Both the position numbers and the translations under genes were made by a program. This document shows, one piece after another, positions 16,405-23,263 of a DNA stretch of 34,280 nt. Within the stretch, counting starts at the first letter, position 1. Each line of letters begins with the position of its first letter. The stretch spans positions 1-34,280 of the forward strand of contig JAZGEV010000010.1 of the NCBI GenBank assembly GCA_036478895.1, in the 5' to 3' direction. The stretch comes from S010-17 sp036478895 (GTDB lineage: Bacteria; Bacteroidota; Bacteroidia; Flavobacteriales; Flavobacteriaceae). The notes below the pieces were generated by a model, which was given only the letters and a program-made list of their open reading frames with translations, did no database searches and was not told the origin of the DNA.

Positions 16405-17223
16405 TTAAAACGCATTCACTGTTTTACGAATTGCAACCAATTTAGTCAATAAATCTTCTAAATAATCTAGTTTTAACATATTAGCACCATCAGATTTTGC
16501 ACAACTTGGGTCGTAATGAGTTTCTAAGAAAATACCATCTACACCAACTGCAATTCCAGCTTTAGCAATTGTTTCAATCAGTTCTGGTTTTCCTCCAGTT
16601 ACACCACTTGCTTGGTTTGGTTGTTGTAAAGAATGAGTAATATCCAAAACCGTTGGCGCATATTGTTGCATGGTTGGAATGCCTCTAAAATCTACAATCA
16701 TATCTTGGTAACCAAACATAGTTCCTCTATCGGTAATCCAAACTTGATTATTACCAGATTCTGTTACTTTTTTTACGGCGTGTTGCATAGCATCTGCACT
16801 CATAAATTGCCCTTTTTTAAGATTTACAACCTTACCCGTTTTTGCTGCAGCAACTACAAGGTTTGTTTGACGTACCAAAAATGCAGGTATTTGTAATACA
16901 TCTACATATTTAGCTGCTTTTGCTGCATCACTAACTTCATGAATATCAGTTACCGTTGGCACATTAAAGTGACTACCTACTTTTTTAAGAATTTCAAGTG
17001 CTTTTTCATCACCAATTCCTGTAAAACTATCCAAACGAGAACGATTTGCTTTTCTAAAACTGCCTTTAAAAATAAATGGAATTTCTAATTTATCCGTAAT
17101 TTTTTGAATTTTTTCACAGATTTCAAATGCCATTTCTTCACTCTCTATAGCGCAAGGACCAGCTAGTAAAAAGAAATTACCACTCTTGGTATGTTTTATA
17201 TTTGGAATTAAATCTAGATTCAT
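16405..17223 (-). CDS. kdsA: 3-deoxy-8-phosphooctulonate synthase (KDO-8-P synthase), metal-dependent class
   Basis: Condenses phosphoenolpyruvate with arabinose 5-phosphate to KDO-8-P, the first dedicated step to the lipopolysaccharide inner-core sugar KDO. The 272 residues contain FKGSFRKANRSRLDSFTG, TDIHEVSDA, LQIPAFLVRQTNLV, DRGTMFGYQD, DITHSLQ and ETHYDPSCAKSDG, all standard for KdsA. The segment LLAGPCAIESEE puts Cys24 where metal-independent enzymes (E. coli) have Asn, so this belongs to the metal-dependent class (from family knowledge of Aquifex Cys11). A -7 element lies at 17241-17248. Convergent with the lipoprotein gene; terminator hairpin at 16368-16396. Confidence 0.97.
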   Translation of the reverse strand: MNLDLIPNIKHTKSGNFFLLAGPCAIESEEMAFEICEKIQKITDKLEIPFIFKGSFRKANRSRLDSFTGIGDEKALEILKKVGSHFNVPTVTDIHEVSDAAKAAKYVDVLQIPAFLVRQTNLVVAAAKTGKVVNLKKGQFMSADAMQHAVKKVTESGNNQVWITDRGTMFGYQDMIVDFRGIPTMQQYAPTVLDITHSLQQPNQASGVTGGKPELIETIAKAGIAVGVDGIFLETHYDPSCAKSDGANMLKLDYLEDLLTKLVAIRKTVNAF

Positions 17224-17240
17224 AATTAGTATGTTTTTTG

Positions 17241-17248
17241 CAAAGATA
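17241..17248 (-). promoter_or_regulatory. -7 element for kdsA
   Basis: Minus-strand TATCTTTG, 18 bp before the kdsA ATG at 17223. Exact TAnnTTTG match; no clear -33. Confidence 0.5.
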
Positions 17249-17322
17249 GTGTTTTGTTATAAACCCTTTATTATTTTTTAATAAAGTCATTCCAAATTTT
17301 GTAATGTACATTTATTTAAAAC

Positions 17323-17352
17323 TTGACTTGCAATTTATTTTACCTAACTTTG
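17323..17352 (+). promoter_or_regulatory. Orphan consensus promoter between kdsA and aspS
   Basis: TTG (17323-17325), 19 bp, TAACTTTG (17345-17352): a full Bacteroidota promoter pointing right, into the end of aspS on the opposite strand. The only frame downstream is a 24-codon ORF at 17395-17469. Confidence 0.5.
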
Positions 17353-17394
17353 TTGAACATTATAGTTATACCATTAAAACGGGTTCATATATTT

Positions 17395-17469
17395 ATGTTC
17401 AATCACAATTATCCAATACAGGTAAGCTATATTCAAAACGAAACTATTTATCTACAAATTTTACGTTGA
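17395..17469 (+). other. Candidate 24-residue ORF behind orphan promoter
   Basis: ATG to TGA, 24 codons (MFNHNYPIQVSYIQNETI, then YLQILR), beginning 42 bp after the -7 element at 17345-17352. It is short enough to arise by chance; the only support is the promoter. No similarity recognised. It ends before the aspS stop codon (17489), so a transcript could extend into aspS antisense. Confidence 0.25.
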
Positions 17470-17488
17470 ACTGCGCCTAATTTAAGCA

Positions 17489-19237
17489 TTACAAATCCAA
17501 TTTCAAGTTTAATTCCTTCAATTGTACAGTATCAATATTAGATGGCGCATCAATCATAACATCTCTACCCGAATTATTTTTTGGAAAAGCAATAAAATCA
17601 CGTATTGTTTCTTGTCCTCCAAGTATAGAAACCAAACGGTCTAACCCAAATGCTAATCCACCGTGAGGTGGCGCGCCATAAGTAAAGGCATTCATTAAAA
17701 AGCCAAATTGCTCTTGGGCATCTTCTTTGGTAAAACCAAGATAATCGAACATCATTTCTTGGGTTGCTTTGTCGTGAATTCTAATAGAACCACCACCAAT
17801 TTCGTTACCATTTAATACCATATCATAGGCATTTGCTCGTACACTTTTTGGATCGGTTTTTAACAACTCAATATCTTCTGGTTTTGGTGACGTAAACGGA
17901 TGATGCATGGCGTGAAAACGGTTTGTATCTTCATCCCATTCTAATAATGGAAAATCTACAACCCATAACGGTGCAAATACTTTTGGATCACGTAAGCCTA
18001 ACATTTCTGCCAATTCCATTCTTAAAGCACTTAATTGTGTTCTTACTTTATCAGTATCACCTGATAAAACACAAATTAAATCACCTTTTTTAGCATTGGT
18101 AATTTCCGCCCATTTAGCTAAATCATCTTGATCGTAAAATTTATCTACCGATGATTTGTAGGTTCCATCATCATTACAACGCGAATAAATCATTCCCAAT
18201 GCACCAATTTGTGGGCGCTTAATCCATTTTATGATGTTGTCAATTTCTTTACGGGTAAATTTATTTCCACCAGGAACAGCAATTCCTACAACTAGTTCAG
18301 CCGAATTAAACACACCAAAGTCTTTGTGTTGTGTAACTGCGTTTAATTCGCCAAATTTCATATCAAAACGAATGTCTGGTTTATCATTACCATACGTTTT
18401 CATAGCGTATTCATACGTTATTCTTGGAAATTTATCAACCTCAATACCTTTAATTTTTTTTAAGAGATGTTTGGTTAAACCTTCAAATTCATTTAGAATA
18501 TCTTCTTGTTCCACAAATGCCATTTCACAGTCAATTTGTGTAAATTCTGGCTGTCTATCAGCACGTAAATCTTCATCTCTAAAGCACTTCACAATCTGAA
18601 AATACTTATCCATTCCACCAACCATCAATAATTGTTTGAATGTTTGAGGCGATTGTGGTAAGGCGTAAAATTGCCCTTCATTCATTCTACTTGGCACTAC
18701 AAAATCTCGCGCACCTTCGGGCGTAGATTTGATTAAATAAGGTGTTTCTACATCAATAAAACCAGCATTTGATAAGTAATTACGTACTTCCATTGACACT
18801 TTATGACGAAAAATTAAATTTTCACGTACCGGATTTCTACGAATATCTAAATATCTGTATTTCATACGGATATCTTCTCCACCATCGGTTTCATCCTCAA
18901 TAGTAAAAGGTGGTGTTTCGGATTTATTTAATATTTCTAATTTAGAAACTAATATTTCAACCTCACCCGTTGGAATATTATTATTTTTTGATTGTCGCTC
19001 AATAACTTTTCCAGTAACCTGGATTACAAATTCACGTCCTAACTTTTTAGCTGTTTCAAAAACAGTTTTATCTGTACGTTCTTCATCAAAAATAAGTTGT
19101 GTAATGCCGTAACGATCACGGATATCTACCCAAACCATAAACCCTTTATCTCTAATTTTTTGAACCCAACCACTAAGTGTTACCTCTTGGTTTATGTCTG
19201 TTAATTTTAATTCTCCGTTATTGTGACTTCTATACAT
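17489..19237 (-). CDS. aspS: Aspartyl-tRNA synthetase
   Basis: Charges tRNA-Asp in the cytoplasm. A 582-residue bacterial-type class IIb enzyme: the OB-fold anticodon-binding domain (VTLSGWVQKIRDKG, WVDIRDRYGITQLIF) is followed by the catalytic core with KYRYLDIRRNPVRENL, motif 2 (CFRDEDLRADRQPEFTQID) and motif 3 (GGLAFGLDRLVSILGG). The bacterial GAD insertion domain lies between motifs 2 and 3. Length and motif order are normal. Whether it is discriminating or also charges tRNA-Asn cannot be decided here; no asnS or gatCAB is in the window. A -7 element lies at 19257-19264. Gene alone in its unit. Confidence 0.98.
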   Translation of the reverse strand: MYRSHNNGELKLTDINQEVTLSGWVQKIRDKGFMVWVDIRDRYGITQLIFDEERTDKTVFETAKKLGREFVIQVTGKVIERQSKNNNIPTGEVEILVSKLEILNKSETPPFTIEDETDGGEDIRMKYRYLDIRRNPVRENLIFRHKVSMEVRNYLSNAGFIDVETPYLIKSTPEGARDFVVPSRMNEGQFYALPQSPQTFKQLLMVGGMDKYFQIVKCFRDEDLRADRQPEFTQIDCEMAFVEQEDILNEFEGLTKHLLKKIKGIEVDKFPRITYEYAMKTYGNDKPDIRFDMKFGELNAVTQHKDFGVFNSAELVVGIAVPGGNKFTRKEIDNIIKWIKRPQIGALGMIYSRCNDDGTYKSSVDKFYDQDDLAKWAEITNAKKGDLICVLSGDTDKVRTQLSALRMELAEMLGLRDPKVFAPLWVVDFPLLEWDEDTNRFHAMHHPFTSPKPEDIELLKTDPKSVRANAYDMVLNGNEIGGGSIRIHDKATQEMMFDYLGFTKEDAQEQFGFLMNAFTYGAPPHGGLAFGLDRLVSILGGQETIRDFIAFPKNNSGRDVMIDAPSNIDTVQLKELNLKLDL

Positions 19238-19256
19238 TTTTTTATTTTTGTAGGTG

Positions 19257-19264
19257 CAAAGTTA
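19257..19264 (-). promoter_or_regulatory. -7 element for aspS
   Basis: Minus-strand TAACTTTG, 20 bp before the aspS ATG at 19237. Exact TAnnTTTG match. Confidence 0.5.
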
Positions 19265-19417
19265 CGTTATTTCTCTAAATTTTCTTTTAGAATTTGAAAT
19301 ATTAGTACTAATAAAATATCAATTAAATTGTTTATGAATAAACTCATTTAATTATTAATACTAATTTCATAAATGTTAATAAAAATTTCACTATCATTAC
19401 ACACCTAACTTAATTTT

Positions 19418-20011
19418 ATGTCAATCACCACATTACCCGAAATTACCAATAGAATTTTATCTCAAATACCAGACAGTATAAAATTATCTGATAAAGACAT
19501 TGAAATTTTACATGCTAGTAAAGATTTTGTATTAGATAGAGAAGATGTTATTTTTGAAAAGTTTTTTGAGATTTTATTAAATTTTGAGCCAACAAAAAAT
19601 GTTTTTAAAGAAGGAGAAATTCCTATTGTAACCAATGTTTTTAAACGCTGGTTAAAAATTACTTTAAGTAGTGAGTTTAATGATAAATATTGGCAGTGGC
19701 AAACTTTTGTTGGGTTAGTACATATTAAAAGAGGCATCACAAACAATGTGTTTATTTCTATGCTTAGTGTTATTACAGAAATGTTGGTTGAAGAAGTTGT
19801 TACTAATGTAGATAAAGAAAATGCAATTCCAATATTAAAAGCTTGGTTGAGATTAAGTAGAATGTTATCCTCTTTAATATCGGAAAGCTACCGTATATTT
19901 TATTTAAAAACCGTTGAAGACGTAACCAATATTAATGAAAAGTTATTGGATAAGATGTCCCATTTGGCTATAGACAAATTATTAAAAGAGAATCAAGATT
20001 TCCGATTATAA
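19418..20011 (+). CDS. Single-domain protoglobin
   Basis: A 197-residue, all-helical cytoplasmic protein. The central segment YWQWQTFVGLVHIKRGITNNVF matches the haem-binding F-helix region of protoglobins and globin-coupled sensors, with His102 as the likely proximal haem ligand (compare LVHIRIGL in HemAT, from memory). The N-terminal pre-helix (LSDKDIEILHASKDFVLDREDVIFEKFFEILLNF) also fits the family. There is no transducer, kinase or cyclase domain after the globin, so it is a stand-alone gas-binding protein or a partner of an unlinked signalling protein. Not close to a regulator. Oxygen or nitric oxide binding is inferred, not seen. Confidence 0.85.
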   Translation: MSITTLPEITNRILSQIPDSIKLSDKDIEILHASKDFVLDREDVIFEKFFEILLNFEPTKNVFKEGEIPIVTNVFKRWLKITLSSEFNDKYWQWQTFVGLVHIKRGITNNVFISMLSVITEMLVEEVVTNVDKENAIPILKAWLRLSRMLSSLISESYRIFYLKTVEDVTNINEKLLDKMSHLAIDKLLKENQDFRL

Positions 20012-20047
20012 TTTAGATTTTTATTAAAGTGAAAAGTGAGATGGTTT

Positions 20048-20085
20048 AAAAAATAAAACGAACTGAATAAAATCCAATCCGTTTT
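20048..20085 (-). terminator. Terminator after the exported-protein operon
   Basis: On the minus strand a 14-bp stem with three G-U pairs (20055-20068 with 20072-20085), 3-nt loop, then ATTTTTT. Confidence 0.65.
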
Positions 20086-20138
20086 AAAAAAAACAACCTC
20101 TTTATCTATTTTAATTAAAAAATAGTAATTTATTCTTA

Positions 20139-20891
20139 TTAGTTTAAATTGTAGATATAGCCAATACTCAAATATAAAAGCCAATCATTATGTTTATTTG
20201 CGTCTAATGTTGGACTTAATCCATCTATAAAGTCTGAATTAAATCGTTGCCATCTAAAATCTAATAAATAAATAGATTTATTATAAAATTCTTTTGGTTT
20301 TAATCTCGCGCCCATTCCTATTGTTAAAGATGTTGAATTTTTTTTGTCTAAAAACACACCATCATCATATACACTTGGAATTAAATTTGAATCAGTTTCA
20401 ATATCACCTAAGGCAGATATTAGTTTAGGTGAATTTGAATTTCCTAAAAACCCAAAACTTACATATGGATCTATCTTTTTTCTATCAGACATGTTAAAAA
20501 GAGTATATTCAATTTGTAATCCGTAATTTATAGTATTGCTTGTGCCCTTCATAGAATTATAATATTGTGTGAATGATGGGTTGCCCTGAGTGTATTTCCC
20601 TCTTTGTATTAAATTAGTTTTCATAAAAGAGAGTTCTAACCTAGCTCTTAAATGTTCTTTTAAGAAGGTTGTTCTATCATTCCATTGTTTTCTAAAATTA
20701 TCATAACTTACGTAATACACGCCACCAATGCCAAAACCCATATTAGCATAACTAGAGCCAAAATGACCTCTTTCTCCGTAATCGGATTGCATAGAAGTTG
20801 CTCCAGAAATGATTCCAACATCGTACAATAAATCTTGAGATAAGACTGAATTATGAATGAAAATTACAAGTATAAAAATTAACTTTCTCAT
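20139..20891 (-). CDS. Outer-membrane beta-barrel-like protein (THC0290_0291-like)
   Basis: A 250-residue exported protein with signal peptide MRKLIFILVIFIHNSVLSQ. The mature part starts with DVGIISGATSMQSDYGERGHF and has alternating beta strands with many aromatic ends (GFGIGGVYYVSY, ARLELSFMKTN, INYGLQIEYTLFN, DPYVSFGFLG, LTIGMGARLKP, SIYLLDFRWQRF, WLLYLSIGYIYNLN). This resembles the flavobacterial 'THC0290_0291 family' of putative outer-membrane barrels, a name I recall without certainty. Its ATG overlaps the stop of the S74 gene by 4 nt, so it is translationally coupled and last in the operon. A terminator follows at 20048-20085. Function unknown. Confidence 0.75.
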   Translation of the reverse strand: MRKLIFILVIFIHNSVLSQDLLYDVGIISGATSMQSDYGERGHFGSSYANMGFGIGGVYYVSYDNFRKQWNDRTTFLKEHLRARLELSFMKTNLIQRGKYTQGNPSFTQYYNSMKGTSNTINYGLQIEYTLFNMSDRKKIDPYVSFGFLGNSNSPKLISALGDIETDSNLIPSVYDDGVFLDKKNSTSLTIGMGARLKPKEFYNKSIYLLDFRWQRFNSDFIDGLSPTLDANKHNDWLLYLSIGYIYNLN

Positions 20892-22291
20892 TTATTTTCT
20901 AATTTTTTAACTCTTGCTTCTAAAGATTTTATAAGCTTGTTTTGTTCTTGGATAGCTTTTGTTAGAATTGGAATGATTTCACTATAGTTTACTCCTAACT
21001 TATCATTTTTCTTTAAAACTGGCTGTTCACCTTCTTTTTCAGTAACGTAACTGTGTGTTGTGACAACATTTGGTATTACCTCTAATAATTGTTGGGCAGA
21101 AAATCCAATTTTTGATGTTTTATCTAGTCCATCTTTCCATTGATAAGTAATTGGGTCTAATTGAAGTATTTCATCAAGACCAAACTTTAGTGGTTTAATA
21201 TTTTTTTTCAAAGTAATATCACTAGTTTGTATTAAACCATTTATTGCCCAAACAGAATGCCATCTTTGTGCAGAATTACCTAATTGAAATGCTGGAGATC
21301 CCATTGGATAATAAGGCAACCAACTGCCATAAACAGACATCTCTAAATTACCAGAATCCATAATATATTCCGTAGAACCTAATTGAATTGCTGTTCCGTT
21401 AGTGTTACTACTTTTATAGAATGATGCAACATATTCTATTGTATTTCCGTTTATTGTATTGCCATTATTAGTCAAACTTAATATGTTAGTACCTGCAAAC
21501 ATTATGTTGTTTCCAGCATCTATACCAAAAGCATTTGGGTTATTATTGGACTCTATTCTAAAATCTAAATCTAAACCTTGTTCATTAATAACTGATAAAT
21601 ACCCTGCATCAAATCTGTGTTGTATATTTCCGTTGTTATAAAGAACAAATAACCCTTCATCATTTACATTTGTTATTCTTGCAATTCTTTGGTTTGTATT
21701 TCCTATATCAAACCAATCTGTTTGTCCCCAAACAGATAAGGTTGGTTCTGAACTTCCTGGAAGTAAATCTATTTTCATTCTATTGTTACTAGCACTTATA
21801 AAATTAAAAGCATCATCTAAATCATTATAGTTTAAGCCATAATTTGTAAATCCAGGTGAATGCGCTAATACCATTCTTGTTGAAGAACCGCCATTGGCAA
21901 ACATATTTATCATTGGATCACTAGCGCCAGAAACAGTTGCAAAAGTAATACTAGTGTCATCGCTGTTAAAAACAATATCATCATTTGCTGTCGCAACATC
22001 TAAATTTGTACCTGTTCTTTGCCAATAGTTATCATTATTTAGTAGTTGCCAAGCAGTGCCGTTATAAAAATAATAGCCACTTATTAAATTCGTTTGATAA
22101 ATTAATAAGCTTGTTGCTGGTGTTGCAATAGCATTTCGTTGCGCAAAGGTCATTCTTGGAATAAGCAATCCTCCTGTGGTTGAATTAATCTCTAACTCGG
22201 AAGAAATGTTAGGAGTTATAGTACCAATACCAACTTGGGCAAGTATAATAAAAGGTACTAGAATTATTAATAAGGTTATTTTGATTTTCAT
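20888..22291 (-). CDS. Exported fibre-like protein with C-terminal peptidase S74 chaperone domain
   Basis: A 467-residue exported protein (signal peptide to about LAQ, residue 19). It opens with VGIGTITPNISSELEIN and GLLIPRMTFAQRNAI, a frequent start for Bacteroidota surface proteins with a tail-fibre-like build, followed by Asn-rich beta repeats. The C-terminus is a peptidase S74 intramolecular chaperone: SDITLKKNIKPL with candidate catalytic Ser357, LDPITYQWKDG, IGFSAQQLLEVIPNVV, GVNYSEIIPILTKAIQEQNKLI, and a closing coiled coil (KSLEARVKKLENK). By family knowledge it assists trimer folding and then cuts itself off before the Ser. It sits second to last in the operon and overlaps the barrel gene. 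Adhesive role inferred. Confidence 0.85.
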   Translation of the reverse strand: MKIKITLLIILVPFIILAQVGIGTITPNISSELEINSTTGGLLIPRMTFAQRNAIATPATSLLIYQTNLISGYYFYNGTAWQLLNNDNYWQRTGTNLDVATANDDIVFNSDDTSITFATVSGASDPMINMFANGGSSTRMVLAHSPGFTNYGLNYNDLDDAFNFISASNNRMKIDLLPGSSEPTLSVWGQTDWFDIGNTNQRIARITNVNDEGLFVLYNNGNIQHRFDAGYLSVINEQGLDLDFRIESNNNPNAFGIDAGNNIMFAGTNILSLTNNGNTINGNTIEYVASFYKSSNTNGTAIQLGSTEYIMDSGNLEMSVYGSWLPYYPMGSPAFQLGNSAQRWHSVWAINGLIQTSDITLKKNIKPLKFGLDEILQLDPITYQWKDGLDKTSKIGFSAQQLLEVIPNVVTTHSYVTEKEGEQPVLKKNDKLGVNYSEIIPILTKAIQEQNKLIKSLEARVKKLENK

Positions 22292-22308
22292 AATGAGTTG
22301 TTTATAAA

Positions 22309-22854
22309 TTAATCTAATTGATAATAAGCAGTGATATTATCATACTCAAATGGGTCTCCAAATTCATCGGTAACTAATGGAAAATTATTATAATTTACTA
22401 TCATATAAGTAATTCCAGCATCTTCAATAACATTGTAAGTAACTGTATCTCCATTTTTTGTTATTGTTCTTGTAGAATCAGTCTTTGTCCAAGTAATTTC
22501 ATCTGTTTGATTGTCAATTGCAATACAAGTTATTTCATATTCACTAGTTCCTGCATTATATACTATTAAATTTCCGTGTCCTGAGATTTGTGCTGTTCCT
22601 GTTCCATCACTTTTTAATTCTGAAACGTTATTAAAGATACAATTTGAATCAATTTCATTTACAAGGTTAGAATTTGCAATACCATCTCCATTATAATCGT
22701 GTTCATCTTCTGAAACTGTATGCGAGTATCTCCAAGTTTCTACTGTTGTAATTGGTTCATCTTCTGGTTCATCCTTACTACATGAACTAACTAAAAAGTT
22801 AAATAGTAAAAGAGTAAATAAGATTTGCAGTGTAATTGATTTTTTTGTTTTCAT
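22309..22854 (-). CDS. Hypothetical lipoprotein
   Basis: A 181-residue lipoprotein (lipobox VSSC, Cys25) with an acidic linker (SKDEPEDEP). The mature domain is beta-rich and starts TWRYSHTVSEDEHDYNGDGIAN; DYNGDG is calcium-loop-like but isolated. Later strands include GTAQISGHGNLIVYNAG, EITCIAIDN, TITKNGDTVTYNVIEDAG and YMIVNYNNFP, a layout similar to lipocalin-like domains common in flavobacterial lipoproteins. It lies 17 nt before the S74 gene and 23 nt after the short ORF, so it belongs to the operon that I propose is controlled by the upstream HTCS. I do not recognise a defined family. Confidence 0.75.
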   Translation of the reverse strand: MKTKKSITLQILFTLLLFNFLVSSCSKDEPEDEPITTVETWRYSHTVSEDEHDYNGDGIANSNLVNEIDSNCIFNNVSELKSDGTGTAQISGHGNLIVYNAGTSEYEITCIAIDNQTDEITWTKTDSTRTITKNGDTVTYNVIEDAGITYMIVNYNNFPLVTDEFGDPFEYDNITAYYQLD

Positions 22855-22877
22855 AATATTTATATAAATTGGTTAAA

Positions 22878-23027
22878 TTAATTCTTTTTAAAAGTTGTTT
22901 TTTTAATTACTATATTTCTGTTTATTATTTTTAATTCATAGATCCCTTTCTTTAAGTAGTTAATATTTAAAGAAATTTTATGTGTAGGTATATCTTTAAG
23001 TTTACCTTCATATTTTTCACTTTTCAT
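22878..23027 (-). CDS. Short ORF resembling a T9SS sorting-domain tail
   Basis: First ORF of the operon. The frame opens at an ATG at 23072 (64 residues), but that ATG overlaps the proposed -7 element (23070-23077), so I prefer the ATG at 23027 (49 residues). The end, ISLNINYLKKGIYELKIINR then IVIKKTTFKKN, looks like the last strands of a type A T9SS C-terminal domain ('L-x-x-G-x-Y-x-(L/V)-K-I ... K-x-x-K'). There is no signal peptide and no YPNP start, so it could not be T9SS cargo alone. It may be the remnant of a deleted cargo gene or a genuine small protein. Low certainty that it is translated. Confidence 0.4.
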   Translation of the reverse strand: MKSEKYEGKLKDIPTHKISLNINYLKKGIYELKIINRNIVIKKTTFKKN

Positions 23028-23069
23028 AAATTTTATTTGAGGGAAAACAATTGTGTTATTAATTCTAAG

Positions 23070-23135
23070 CAAATGTATATTGTGTAAGATTTATATGTTA
23101 TAAGTATTGTAACAAATACTATAATTATTGTAACA
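23070..23135 (-). promoter_or_regulatory. Putative HTCS (AraC-type) operator and promoter of the exported-protein operon
   Basis: Two identical direct copies of TATTGTAACA (plus strand, 23105-23114 and 23126-23135), start-to-start 21 bp, lie upstream of a minus-strand -7 element TACATTTG (23070-23077). No -33 TTG is seen. The proximal repeat is centred about 39.5 bp from the edge of the -7 element, where an AraC-type activator would contact polymerase. The gap between the HTCS gene and the operon at 20139-23027 is the natural place for its operator. Confidence 0.55.
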
Positions 23136-23140
23136 TGAGT

Positions 23141-23160
23141 AGAAAAGGGGAAAACCCCTT
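23141..23160 (-). terminator. Terminator after the HTCS gene
   Basis: Six-bp stem AAGGGG/CCCCTT with 4-nt loop (23145-23160), followed on the minus strand by TTCT. Short and with a weak U-tract, but well placed about 100 bp after the HTCS stop and just before the proposed operator. Confidence 0.5.
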
Positions 23161-23263
23161 ACTTTTTAAAGGCGTTAAAACAATCTAAATTTATATGTAA
23201 AACTTCTTTTTTAAAACATATTAATATGTTGTAAAAATGATAAATAGCAAAAAATGAAAATTT

